Part shown: one piece after another, positions 19,651 to 28,175 of the stretch | Numbering within the stretch: position 1 is the stretch's first letter | Layout: each line of letters opens with the position of its first letter | Origin: Bacteroidota bacterium | GTDB taxonomy: Bacteria > Bacteroidota > Bacteroidia > Chitinophagales > Chitinophagaceae | Assembly (NCBI GenBank): GCA_947460595.1 | Contig: CANHGS010000016.1 | Span: 1-64,000 of the forward strand | Length of the DNA: 64,000 nucleotides | Reading direction: 5' to 3' | Translations under genes and position numbers: made by a program | Notes under the pieces: generated by a model | Database searches by the model: none | Told to the model about the DNA's origin: nothing | What the model saw: the letters and a program-made list of their open reading frames with translations, nothing else

Positions 19651-21684
19651 TTATTGAATACTTGAATTAAAGACTTTAAATCCTCTTGCATTCTCCACCA
19701 TAATAGTTGTATTTGCAGATGGTTTGGCCATTTTAATCTTGGTAGATTCACCAGGACTCAACACTGGCAATGGATATTCCTTATCAATTTTATTCTCTGA
19801 ACTTAAAACAAGTTTGTAATTTTTCAATGTGTACGATGGAAAATCTGCACGTGCAGTAATGACCAGATCAGCTTTTTCGTAAGAAACTATCACCGGCGAA
19901 AGATCAGTCTGGAAAGAAGTATAGAGTCCTCTGGGTTTCCGATTGGCATCCACAATACCCCATTCCCTATATCCACTTGGATTGGTATTTGTAAACCTGC
20001 TTAGATAATCGTTGAAACTCCAATAAGATATACCACTAGCATAGGGATTTCTTCTCATAATTTCTATTACCCCTTTGAGATTGTCAATACGTTGTTGTTC
20101 ATTTTTCACTTGGTCGGATCTTAGTCCAAATTCAGATACAAACACTGGTTTATCCGGATATTTTTGATGGATGTTTTGTAGTAATTTTTCAAACCCTTCC
20201 AGCCCTGAATAGATATTGATGCAAATAAAATCGCAATGGCGATAGCTGTCGTGCGGAGGCAACAAGTTTTCTTTATTTCCGGCGGAGCCTAGTCCCATAA
20301 AAGTAATCAGACGTGTCTTATCCAGATCTAGGTATTTTTCGCGTTGGAACAGAGTCCATTCATCTCCTTCGGGTGTCCAGCTTTGGTATTCATTGCCGGT
20401 GCTCCAAGCTACAATGCTCGGGGAGTTCCAGAATTCTTCCACCATCTCAGTCATTTGAGCACGAAATTTCTCCCTCAAAGTTGAATTCCCCAATAATACT
20501 GAAGAGAACCCCCAGCTCGGAATCTCTGCAAAGATGAGTGATCCGTTTTCATCAGCCCATTTGTAGAAATGTTTGCTGGTTGGTGTATGACACAACCTAG
20601 CCATGATCATGTTTCCATTGCGCTGCAAACCCATGTCTAGTGAGGCCAGTTCTGCTGGGTCTGTTGATCCGTACTTTGGATGATCAGAATGACGATTGGC
20701 TCCTGCTACCCGAATTGGCTTCCCATTTAAAAGCAATTGAATTCCTTCCTGTTTAAACTCTCTGATTCCAAAATAAGTTTTGTAAGAACCAATGGCTTTT
20801 TTATCAGAGATTAAACTTGACTCTACGTCATACAAATTTGGGTTGTCAAAGTCCCACAACAGCGTATTTGCAGCAGATAAAGTATCATCGATCACTACCT
20901 TTTCCTGTGTCCATGCTTTTAGTTTGATTGTTTTTGAAAGCTGGTTACCAGAGCGTATCGCCTTTAGATTTGTCCGCAAAGTGATAGCAGGCTGAATTGT
21001 AATTACGGTATCACTAAACGTTTTATTTTCAATCCAGGTGATAATTTTAATCTGGGAACTTCCTGTTTGAAGATTGGGAACCGATTCAATTTTTTGTTTT
21101 GAGATAAATATTTTGGAAGATACTTCAATTGTCACATCTCTTGTAATTCCTCCAAATTCATACCAAGGAAAAAGCTGATCGTTGGGATTTTTGCCCGTTC
21201 TGGCCCCCGGAATTTCCAATTGGTTCCATGAATTATCAGCTTCTACAACCAGATAATTCACATCAGGAAATTTTACTTTTTTAGTGATATCTAGTGTAAA
21301 CGGGGTATACCCGCCTTCGTGCATACCCACCAGTTCTCCGTTTAGGAATATTCTACATTTATAATAAACAGCATCAAATTTGAGTCTGACGAATGAATTG
21401 GCTACATCGGCTGGAAGTTTAAAACCCTTTCTATACCAAGCCTTCCCTATAAAATTATAACGTGTATCAATGCTCCAGGTATGCGGAACGTTTACCTGAT
21501 CCCATCCAGCAGCTAACATATTTATATTGTCTTTACCAAGTTCCCAAGGCAAATGCCAGTCATTCTGTTCACCTACGTTTGTTGGATCTATGGCAAAACT
21601 CCATTTACCATTCAAAGAAATCTTCTGTGATCTAGAAGAAACTGCAATAATTAAACTGAAAAAAAGCAAAAACAAATTTTTCAT
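19651..21684 (-). CDS. GH2 family beta-glycosidase (beta-galactosidase/beta-glucuronidase type)
   Basis: 677 aa with a signal peptide (residues 1-19). Domain order is jelly-roll sugar-binding domain (about 22-190; WYRKGFKL, FLNGELVGMHEGGYTPFTLD), immunoglobulin-like domain (about 195-305) and TIM barrel (about 310-600; FGIREFK, GANRHSDHPKYG). The acid/base is E432 in STGNEYQSW and the nucleophile E518 in FVSEFGLRSD. NPYASGISYWSFNDY completes the barrel. It should release a terminal beta-linked galactose, glucuronate or similar residue; the substrate is not resolved by motif. The middle of the gene is richer in GC than its neighbours (61 of 120 bases at 20341-20460). It is in unit B, 18 bases before the DUF5703 gene. 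Confidence 0.93.
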   Translation of the reverse strand: MKNLFLLFFSLIIAVSSRSQKISLNGKWSFAIDPTNVGEQNDWHLPWELGKDNINMLAAGWDQVNVPHTWSIDTRYNFIGKAWYRKGFKLPADVANSFVRLKFDAVYYKCRIFLNGELVGMHEGGYTPFTLDITKKVKFPDVNYLVVEADNSWNQLEIPGARTGKNPNDQLFPWYEFGGITRDVTIEVSSKIFISKQKIESVPNLQTGSSQIKIITWIENKTFSDTVITIQPAITLRTNLKAIRSGNQLSKTIKLKAWTQEKVVIDDTLSAANTLLWDFDNPNLYDVESSLISDKKAIGSYKTYFGIREFKQEGIQLLLNGKPIRVAGANRHSDHPKYGSTDPAELASLDMGLQRNGNMIMARLCHTPTSKHFYKWADENGSLIFAEIPSWGFSSVLLGNSTLREKFRAQMTEMVEEFWNSPSIVAWSTGNEYQSWTPEGDEWTLFQREKYLDLDKTRLITFMGLGSAGNKENLLPPHDSYRHCDFICINIYSGLEGFEKLLQNIHQKYPDKPVFVSEFGLRSDQVKNEQQRIDNLKGVIEIMRRNPYASGISYWSFNDYLSRFTNTNPSGYREWGIVDANRKPRGLYTSFQTDLSPVIVSYEKADLVITARADFPSYTLKNYKLVLSSENKIDKEYPLPVLSPGESTKIKMAKPSANTTIMVENARGFKVFNSSIQ

Positions 21685-21734
21685 AAAACAGAGATTAAAA
21701 ATTCATGAATTATTTAAAAAGAAATTAAATAAGA

Positions 21735-24700
21735 TTATCTATTTGCCATCACCTCACCTCGCAACAAAATTTTTCCCAGGTATACTACTGTATGATTGTA
21801 TTTCTCAGGATTTTTGTTAATATCTTCCAATTGCATTTCTCCCAAAATCTTGATCTTGTCGGGATTGTCTTTAGAAATTTTCAAGACCACGGAATGAATA
21901 CCTGGTTTAGTTTTTACAAAAGCACACTGTCCTCTGTACCTATTGTTGCAATTCCGGTTAAACCGGTTGATTAATTTTTTATCTACAAACTCATTTCCCG
22001 CAATAAAATTAATAGGACTCAATTCCTTCAGATTCATCAAAACTCCATCAAGTTCCAATTCAATTTGTCCTACTTCTGGCCCACCAATATCAAAGATGCC
22101 AATCATTGTTCCGTCAAACTTGAAGCTGATGGATGAACCTGGATTTTCCGCCTTCATTACATAAGGAAACCAAGGAGAAAATTGGTTTAAAGATTCAACC
22201 ATATTGGGATCAATGGTTACCCAATCAGAACTAAAACTAGCAATTGATTTAGGATCAAGCATTTTGGCATCTTCCCAATTATCAGCAATCAGCGGTTCTG
22301 CTAGATGATGAACCTGACTCCCTGCTTTACGCTTCATTTTCAACATTGCCCTTGCAATAGCTTCAGCATATAAGTTACCACCCGCTTCCAATGGGTGTGT
22401 ACCATCTGCCGAAAACACAATTTTGTCTGTGAACACTGCAGGATCTGATTTCCAAATAAGCTTTTCTTTACTCTCAAGAAATGCTGCCTGTAAACCCATG
22501 TGTACCGATGGAATAGCATAATAATCTGCTATTTTTTCTAAGTGCTGGATATTTTCTGGAACTTTCCCTTCTGCATATACTTTAGTTTGTCCTTGGGCGG
22601 TGGTGTAGATAAAACAAATATCAATTCTTGGATTGTATTTCCAAATTTGACGTACAATCCCTTCCATACCATCTGGAAAAGCACCATTCACTGCAAATTC
22701 AACAAAAACTACATCCGGATTAAATTTTAAAACCTGATCGTATACCCTACAAGCACCAAGGTCTGTTCCAGTTCCTGACACCCCCGCATTAATTCCCAAC
22801 ATTTTTACTTTGGGAAATAGCTGTTGGATAAACTTTGCAGATTGTGCTCTGTACTGATTATTTGCCCGGGTAATACTTCCACCTAAATAGCCAATGGTTA
22901 CAGTATTTCCCTTTTTTAGTTTATTAAAAAAATTGGGGAGTCCTTTTCGAATGTTGAATTCATTTGGATGAGAAAAATTATTTGTTTGTATAACTGGAGC
23001 CGCATAATCTAATGGATTAAAAAATAATGGACTTGCCCCAGTCTGGCTTGCCGCAATAATATCTTCGGAATTATTTACAAAGGCATTCATGTTCCAACTA
23101 TCGCGCCAGCTAATGGCAAATTGGTTTTCTTTAATAGTTATCGGAAGCCATATGTGTCTACTATCGAATGGTTGTTCGGGCTTATTAATATCAAACATGG
23201 CAATATATGCATCTTTCTTGCCAATAACAGGAAGGATAAATGTAGGTTGGCCTCCGTATGTTTTCTCTTTACCAAAACCATTTTGAGGGTTCACTCCTTC
23301 ACATGGATTGCCTTGCAATACCCAAGGTCCTGTTAATGATTTACTGGTAAAATATCTTGCCGGATTTGGATCCCAACCAGTTGATCCGGATCCCAATAAA
23401 TGATAGATCCCATTTATTTTAATAATGGCTGGCCCTTCTGTCTTTGCTGTTATACCTTCACAGATTTCGTACTTTCCATCCGGCATTAAGTAATCATCTT
23501 TCATTTTCCCAACTACAACTGCTCTATCCGGCTTTCTTACAGTAAGATGGTATAAGTCACCATTTTCCTCTTGAAACAATGCGTAATCACCTGAGCCATT
23601 TGGAGAGTCTGCACCCAAAAATTTATGACTGTACTTGAATGGCCCTATAGGACTGTCAGATAAGGCAACGCCAACATATCCTGTAGTCACTCCTTGTCCT
23701 TTCAGATATAATTTAAAAAAAGCAACAAACTTTTTTGTTTTAGTATTATAAACCACTTTGGGTCTATCAAAATTGCATTGGTATGCCAAATCGTGACCAT
23801 CATCATTATAAACAAGCGGTAGCACCAATCCATTATCCGACCAATTAATCAAGTCTTCTGAAGCGTAACAATGAATTCCACCATCTGCAAAAGTTTTCTC
23901 TGAAAGACCTTCAATTTTATGTGTTCCATACCAATAATAAATTCCTTTAAAGTAAAGAATACCGCCACCATGTGCATTAATTGGATTGCCATCTGTATCA
24001 TTCCAAATTTGACCCGGGCTTATTATGGTTAACTTAGAATCTACTTGCTTATTTAAATCACTTATACTCCAAGTATCCTGCCATTTAATCAACATTTTAG
24101 TATTTCTAAATTCAATAGGTAACCAGATATACCTTCCCGTAATTGGATTTTCTGGTTTCCAAATATCAAACATGACTATATAAGCATCTTTTTTTCCTTC
24201 TATGGGAAAAATAAAGGAAGATTGCCCTCCATAAGTGACATCACTGCCCACACTATCAAGAGAATTGGTGCCTATACATGGATTGCCATGATATGTCCAT
24301 TTTCCCATAATATTATTTGAAGTATAATAGCGTGCTGCATTGGGCTTCCAGCCACTAGAACCAGAGCCAAGCAAATGATATATCCCATTTCTTTTTATGA
24401 CAACAGGCGCTTCAGTATGCAATTCAATTCCTTCACAAGGTTTGTATTCCCCTAGTGGATAATAATAATCACTATCTAACTTGCCAATTACAAAAACTTT
24501 ATCTGGCTTCCTAACTGTTAAATGGTAAAGACTGCCATCATCATCAGTGAACATTGAGAAATCGCCAGAACCCTTGACCGAACCGCCTCCTTGAAATTTA
24601 TGGTGATAGATAAATGGCCCTGTAGGTTTATCCGCAACTGCTACACCAACATTACTTGTTTCGTAACCTAACCCTTTTAAATAAAGCTTGAAGAAAGCTA

Positions 24701-25103
24701 CAAATTGCTTATTCTTTTTATTATAAACTACTTTAGGTCTTTCAAGAATACAACCATATGCCAAATCCGATTTTTCATTCTTGAAGTCAACACTCAAAAC
24801 AATTCCTTCATCTTGCCAATTAATAAGATCTACAGAGGAGTAACAATGAATACCAGCATCAGCAAATGTTTTTTCAGATCTGCCTGCTAGTTTGTGTTCC
24901 CCATACCAATAATATTTGTCTTGATAGAAAATGATACCGCCTCCATGTGCATTAATTGGATTTCCATTCTTATCCAACCAATTTTGAGCAGGCTTAAATT
25001 CAGTCTGTTCAAAAGGAGACTTTTTTGCCTGAGAAAAAATGACGCCTACATTTAAAAACCAACAAACTGGAATGATACAGCAAACAATGATAGATCTGTT
25101 CAT
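21735..25103 (-). CDS. GH43-GH43-SGNH esterase fusion protein
   Basis: About 1122 aa from the Met at 25103, which precedes a signal-like segment (MNRSIIVCCIIPVCWFLNVG) and leaves a 10-base gap to the previous gene; the upstream Met at 25205 would overlap that gene. Numbering from 25103: GH43 domain 1 about 36-341, GH43 domain 2 about 366-671, SGNH hydrolase about 734-923, beta-sandwich about 950-1075. Each GH43 starts NGNPINAHGGGI or DGNPINAHGGGI and has a TE-A/G-P general acid (E231, E556), but no Asp at the usual general-base position, as known for exo-beta-1,3-galactanase-type GH43_24. The SGNH part has Ser743 (GYLGGSIT), Asn806 (EFAVNG), Asp900 and His903 (DGTHP). It could remove galactose or arabinose and acyl groups from one branch. 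Confidence 0.88.
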   Translation of the reverse strand: MNRSIIVCCIIPVCWFLNVGVIFSQAKKSPFEQTEFKPAQNWLDKNGNPINAHGGGIIFYQDKYYWYGEHKLAGRSEKTFADAGIHCYSSVDLINWQDEGIVLSVDFKNEKSDLAYGCILERPKVVYNKKNKQFVAFFKLYLKGLGYETSNVGVAVADKPTGPFIYHHKFQGGGSVKGSGDFSMFTDDDGSLYHLTVRKPDKVFVIGKLDSDYYYPLGEYKPCEGIELHTEAPVVIKRNGIYHLLGSGSSGWKPNAARYYTSNNIMGKWTYHGNPCIGTNSLDSVGSDVTYGGQSSFIFPIEGKKDAYIVMFDIWKPENPITGRYIWLPIEFRNTKMLIKWQDTWSISDLNKQVDSKLTIISPGQIWNDTDGNPINAHGGGILYFKGIYYWYGTHKIEGLSEKTFADGGIHCYASEDLINWSDNGLVLPLVYNDDGHDLAYQCNFDRPKVVYNTKTKKFVAFFKLYLKGQGVTTGYVGVALSDSPIGPFKYSHKFLGADSPNGSGDYALFQEENGDLYHLTVRKPDRAVVVGKMKDDYLMPDGKYEICEGITAKTEGPAIIKINGIYHLLGSGSTGWDPNPARYFTSKSLTGPWVLQGNPCEGVNPQNGFGKEKTYGGQPTFILPVIGKKDAYIAMFDINKPEQPFDSRHIWLPITIKENQFAISWRDSWNMNAFVNNSEDIIAASQTGASPLFFNPLDYAAPVIQTNNFSHPNEFNIRKGLPNFFNKLKKGNTVTIGYLGGSITRANNQYRAQSAKFIQQLFPKVKMLGINAGVSGTGTDLGACRVYDQVLKFNPDVVFVEFAVNGAFPDGMEGIVRQIWKYNPRIDICFIYTTAQGQTKVYAEGKVPENIQHLEKIADYYAIPSVHMGLQAAFLESKEKLIWKSDPAVFTDKIVFSADGTHPLEAGGNLYAEAIARAMLKMKRKAGSQVHHLAEPLIADNWEDAKMLDPKSIASFSSDWVTIDPNMVESLNQFSPWFPYVMKAENPGSSISFKFDGTMIGIFDIGGPEVGQIELELDGVLMNLKELSPINFIAGNEFVDKKLINRFNRNCNNRYRGQCAFVKTKPGIHSVVLKISKDNPDKIKILGEMQLEDINKNPEKYNHTVVYLGKILLRGEVMANR
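23091..24998 (-). repeat. Tandem GH43 domain duplication inside one gene
   Basis: Two consecutive homologous coding blocks, about 24081-24998 and 23091-24023, encode the two GH43 domains of the fusion protein. Matching landmarks in the same order are NPINAHGGGI, YYWYGEHK or YYWYGTHK, EKTFADAGIHCY or EKTFADGGIHCY, RPKVVYN, FVAFFKLYLKG, LYHLTVRKPD and YHLLGSGS. Copies are diverged enough at the protein level to be an old duplication. Confidence 0.88.
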
Positions 25104-25113
25104 TATTCCTACT

Positions 25114-26196
25114 TTATGGTTTTTTGAGAGGAATTTGCACATTATAAGAATGACCAAGTGTTTCATTAACCGCACAAAGCAAGGCAACCAGCTTCCCGTT
25201 TTCAAAAAAAAGCTGGGGTCTTTCCAACGCTTCTAACTGTTTAATACTCCCATCAGCCCATTTAATTTTCAAATCTGAAACTAGTGGGTGTTTTGCTAAT
25301 TTCCAATCCAATCCGTCTAGTGAATAAAACAACACTAAACTTCTTCCTGCATTTGTAAAAGCGCCTTTCATATCTTTCACAATAGCGTAATAACAATTAT
25401 CCTGATACCAAACAAATGGGTCCTCGGCTGGGAAGTCAACATTTTCAACTGTGAAAATGGGATTGTTTTGTTTTACAAATGGGCCTTCTGGTTTATTAGC
25501 TATTGCAGTTAAATGCACAACTGGGCCTCCAAAGGGTTGTGGTTTTTTTCGTGCAACTGCTTTATATACCATAAGGAAACGTCCGTCAGGCATTTGAGTT
25601 ACAGATGGATTTGCCACCATTTGTGCATCGTAGGCTGTAGTATCGGAAGAAATGTCAAGGATGGGTTTATCAAATCGTTTCCATGGACCATTTGGATTAT
25701 CAGCAATGACTACTCCAATTCGTTGATTGTTCCTATGTGTCCAATTCAATTGTGGGCTGGTAATTTTACCATCCCCATAATTACCAGCATAATACAAATA
25801 ATATTTACCATTAAAAAAATGAACTGTAGGATTGTGCGAATACATCCCATCCCAAAAATTAGGACCACGATGAGGGATTACCACATCTTTAAATACAAAA
25901 GGCCCAAAAGGAGAATCAGCAATAGCATGAGCTACTTCAGAACTAGTTACCCAAGCTGCCATACCTAAGTTCCTTGGCCATCTAGAGTAAAAAAGGTGGT
26001 ACTTTTTATCTAAATGAGATTTAACTAGTGTACCACACCATATATAGGAACTATCATTAATGAATTTGGCTGTTAAGGGAACCGGCTGAATCATTTTTCC
26101 CAAATTCAATTCTCCCGCAGCTGAATGCTCTTTTTGAGAAAAAAGTACTTTTGAACAGAGTAAACAAATTATAAAGAGTAATTGATTTTTTCTCAT
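25114..26196 (-). CDS. GH43/GH117-superfamily five-bladed propeller protein, first gene of unit B
   Basis: 360 aa with a signal peptide (residues 1-20, ending KVLFSQ). Motifs are IQPVPLTAKFI, YIWCGTLV, FYSRWPR, SHNPTVHF, VANPSVTQ, PAEDPFVWYQ and LERPQLFF. It is closest to the paralogue at 2010-3245: both contain QPVPLT, RIGV(A/V)(V)AD and LDISSD(S/T)TA(H/Y)DA blocks. It likely cleaves a terminal sugar; which one cannot be read from sequence. It is the first gene after the second dyad operator (26316-26351), and its ATG is preceded by the same GGCAAACTGTTTG stretch (plus-strand reading) as SusC at 63473. Confidence 0.82.
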   Translation of the reverse strand: MRKNQLLFIICLLCSKVLFSQKEHSAAGELNLGKMIQPVPLTAKFINDSSYIWCGTLVKSHLDKKYHLFYSRWPRNLGMAAWVTSSEVAHAIADSPFGPFVFKDVVIPHRGPNFWDGMYSHNPTVHFFNGKYYLYYAGNYGDGKITSPQLNWTHRNNQRIGVVIADNPNGPWKRFDKPILDISSDTTAYDAQMVANPSVTQMPDGRFLMVYKAVARKKPQPFGGPVVHLTAIANKPEGPFVKQNNPIFTVENVDFPAEDPFVWYQDNCYYAIVKDMKGAFTNAGRSLVLFYSLDGLDWKLAKHPLVSDLKIKWADGSIKQLEALERPQLFFENGKLVALLCAVNETLGHSYNVQIPLKKP

Positions 26197-26198
26197 GG

Positions 26199-26209
26199 CA
26201 AACTGTTTG
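26199..26209. promoter_or_regulatory. CAAACTGTTTG palindrome just before the unit B start codon
   Basis: An 11-base perfect dyad with one central base (CAAACTGTTTG) lies two bases before the ATG of the gene starting at 26196. The same sequence at the same distance precedes SusC of unit D (63476-63486). It may be part of the translation-initiation region or a regulatory site. Confidence 0.45.
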
Positions 26210-26315
26210 AAAAATTGAAAAAGGAAAATACATCATCTTCCAATTCACATTTATTACTAAAATTATTGATGATACTTCTCATAAGTTGCAGTAATATTCT
26301 GTGACAAAAAAATTA

Positions 26316-26351
26316 CCTATCGATATCATAGCTGGAAACGTTATCGATAGG
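26316..26351. promoter_or_regulatory. 36-bp dyad operator, copy 2 (unit B)
   Basis: Arms CCTATCGATATCATAGCT (26316-26333) and GGAAACGTTATCGATAGG (26334-26351) pair at 13 of 18 positions, with a perfect outer CCTATCGAT/ATCGATAGG dyad. It lies 119 bases upstream of the first gene of unit B, a distance similar to the copies at units A and D. Confidence 0.8.
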
Positions 26352-26381
26352 TTGTAAATAAATTAAGTATTAGTCAATCAC

Positions 26382-28175
26382 TTATCCCTTTGGAGAAGAC
26401 GGTGGAAATAATTGAAATTCTTTTATCCCAGACATATAATCCCTGTCCTTGATGATTAATCTAAAATACCTTGCATTTACAGGATTAAGCTCCTTTTCCC
26501 AATCTCCCATTTTATTGGCCACTACCCATGTAATCCAATTGTTGTCTTTTTGATACTGTAATTCAAAACCGAGAATAGATGAATTCAACAACACACGCTC
26601 CATTAATTTTACTTTCCCAACCAATTGAGGTTTTCCCAAATCCACTTCTAGCCAAGCAGATGATTGAAAGATGGCCCTCATTTGATCTTTATTTCTGATA
26701 TAGTGCGCTGAACTTCCATAATATTGATCAATATCAATATTATCTCTTCTGCCAGGCACCCAAGCAGTTCCAGGATTGTCGTCAATTGCTGAATTTGCAT
26801 CATGCAAAAATTGGCCCACCGAGCTTGAAGCAATCACTTTCTTTTGATAGGCTAAAGAACCTGATGAAGAAAAGGGTCTGATGATTCCAGCATTATCTGC
26901 ATTTTTATTTAAAGTAAGTTTTATAGTTGTAGCAATAGAGTCTTTCAGTTTTGAAACAACTATCAATTTTAGGTTTTCCTTACTCTGAATAAATGGAATT
27001 GGTTGACCATTAAGTAGGCTAGCTTGCAAAACTGTAATACTCATTGGTGGCAAAACAATGGTATCATTAGGCTGCTGAAGCAGATGTAAGAAAACTGATT
27101 TTCCTTTATAGGTACTAAGTATCTGATTGGTAGGGGTATATGGTCCTCCTTTAGTTCCATAAACAGATTGTTCAATTGGCTTTAACCAACGTCCGAATTC
27201 CCTGAGGCGATTTTCAAAATTTTGTGGTATTTGTCCAAGACTATCTGGGCCAGTATTCAATAAAAGATTTCCATTACCACCCGCACATTTCAATAAAGTA
27301 ATAGCTGCTTCTTTTAGTGATCTAGGGGTATCGTTAAAACGCCATGCCCATTGATGTCCCAAATTGGTACATGTCTCCCATGGCACAGCACCATATCCTG
27401 CTACAAATCCTTCCGGAGTTGCATAGTCTCCGTTTGGTCCAATATAACTATGAGATTCATCTGTATGTAAAACATCTAAGCGATTATTGATAATAATACC
27501 CGGTTGTAACCTATTGGCCATTTCATAAATCAAACTGGGCTTTACTGGAGATGGCATACCCTCGTAGTCAATCCACAAAAGACTAATTTTTCCATAATTT
27601 GTTAGGAGTTCTTTTAATTGTTCCAATACACGTGCTTCGAACACTTTGTTGGATGCACCATTTCTACAATCCAAATCTTTCCAATCAGCTGGTGAGAAAT
27701 ACCAGCAAATAGGCAATTGTGCTTTATGAGCTGCATCTGCCAGCTCTTTACAAACATCTCTACCAAAAGCAGTTTTCATGATATTATAATCGGTAGTCTT
27801 GGTATTCCACATACAAAAACCATCATGGTGTTTTGCAGTAAATACCAAATACTTCATTCCAGCCGACTTAGCTATCTCAACCCATTTGTCTGCATTAAAT
27901 TGAACAGGATTAAATCTTAAATACAGTGAATCGTATTTTGATGCTCCGTAACTAGCTCTAGACCAACTTATTTCTTTTCCAATCACTGAAACAGGCCCCC
28001 AATGCATAAACATTCCCAATCTTGCATTTTGCCACCAGGCCAATTTAGGCTGCTGAAAATTTCTTTGCTGTGAATAGAGCTTTGACCCTAAAAAAAGGAA
28101 AATAAAAAACAGATAAACAAGCCTTAAATAAGGCTTTGCTTTTTTACTGAAATTGTTACTATAATACAAATTCAT
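26382..28175 (-). CDS. GH29 alpha-L-fucosidase with C-terminal F5/8 type C (discoidin) domain
   Basis: 597 aa. An N-terminal hydrophobic segment (residues about 17-36) serves for export. The barrel has WWQNARLGMFMHWG, GMKYLVFTAKHHDGFCMW, LLWIDYEG with nucleophile D203, and VPWETC with candidate acid/base E267. Residues about 440-590 form a galactose-binding-like discoidin domain (SSSVGQFLHDANSAIDDNPGT, WLEVDLGKPQLVGKVKL, YFRLIIKD), which should tether it to glycan. It hydrolyses terminal alpha-L-fucose with retention. Its start overlaps the end of the upstream GH95 gene by 17 bases, consistent with translational coupling. Last gene of unit C. Confidence 0.94.
   Translation of the reverse strand: MNLYYSNNFSKKAKPYLRLVYLFFIFLFLGSKLYSQQRNFQQPKLAWWQNARLGMFMHWGPVSVIGKEISWSRASYGASKYDSLYLRFNPVQFNADKWVEIAKSAGMKYLVFTAKHHDGFCMWNTKTTDYNIMKTAFGRDVCKELADAAHKAQLPICWYFSPADWKDLDCRNGASNKVFEARVLEQLKELLTNYGKISLLWIDYEGMPSPVKPSLIYEMANRLQPGIIINNRLDVLHTDESHSYIGPNGDYATPEGFVAGYGAVPWETCTNLGHQWAWRFNDTPRSLKEAAITLLKCAGGNGNLLLNTGPDSLGQIPQNFENRLREFGRWLKPIEQSVYGTKGGPYTPTNQILSTYKGKSVFLHLLQQPNDTIVLPPMSITVLQASLLNGQPIPFIQSKENLKLIVVSKLKDSIATTIKLTLNKNADNAGIIRPFSSSGSLAYQKKVIASSSVGQFLHDANSAIDDNPGTAWVPGRRDNIDIDQYYGSSAHYIRNKDQMRAIFQSSAWLEVDLGKPQLVGKVKLMERVLLNSSILGFELQYQKDNNWITWVVANKMGDWEKELNPVNARYFRLIIKDRDYMSGIKEFQLFPPSSPKG

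Larger units (their letters stand above)
26197..26381 (-). promoter_or_regulatory. Promoter region of unit B
   Basis: This gap lies between the GH29 stop of unit C (26382) and the first gene of unit B. It contains the dyad operator at 26316-26351 and the shared start-proximal palindrome at 26199-26209. No convincing terminator hairpin for unit C or TAnnTTTG promoter was seen, so some read-through from unit C is possible. Confidence 0.5.

Noticed and set aside
25513-25968. 151-codon open frame on the plus strand
   Set aside because: It lies fully inside the minus-strand GH43/GH117-like gene, has no recognisable domain and is rich in Cys, Ile and His in a way typical of an antisense frame.
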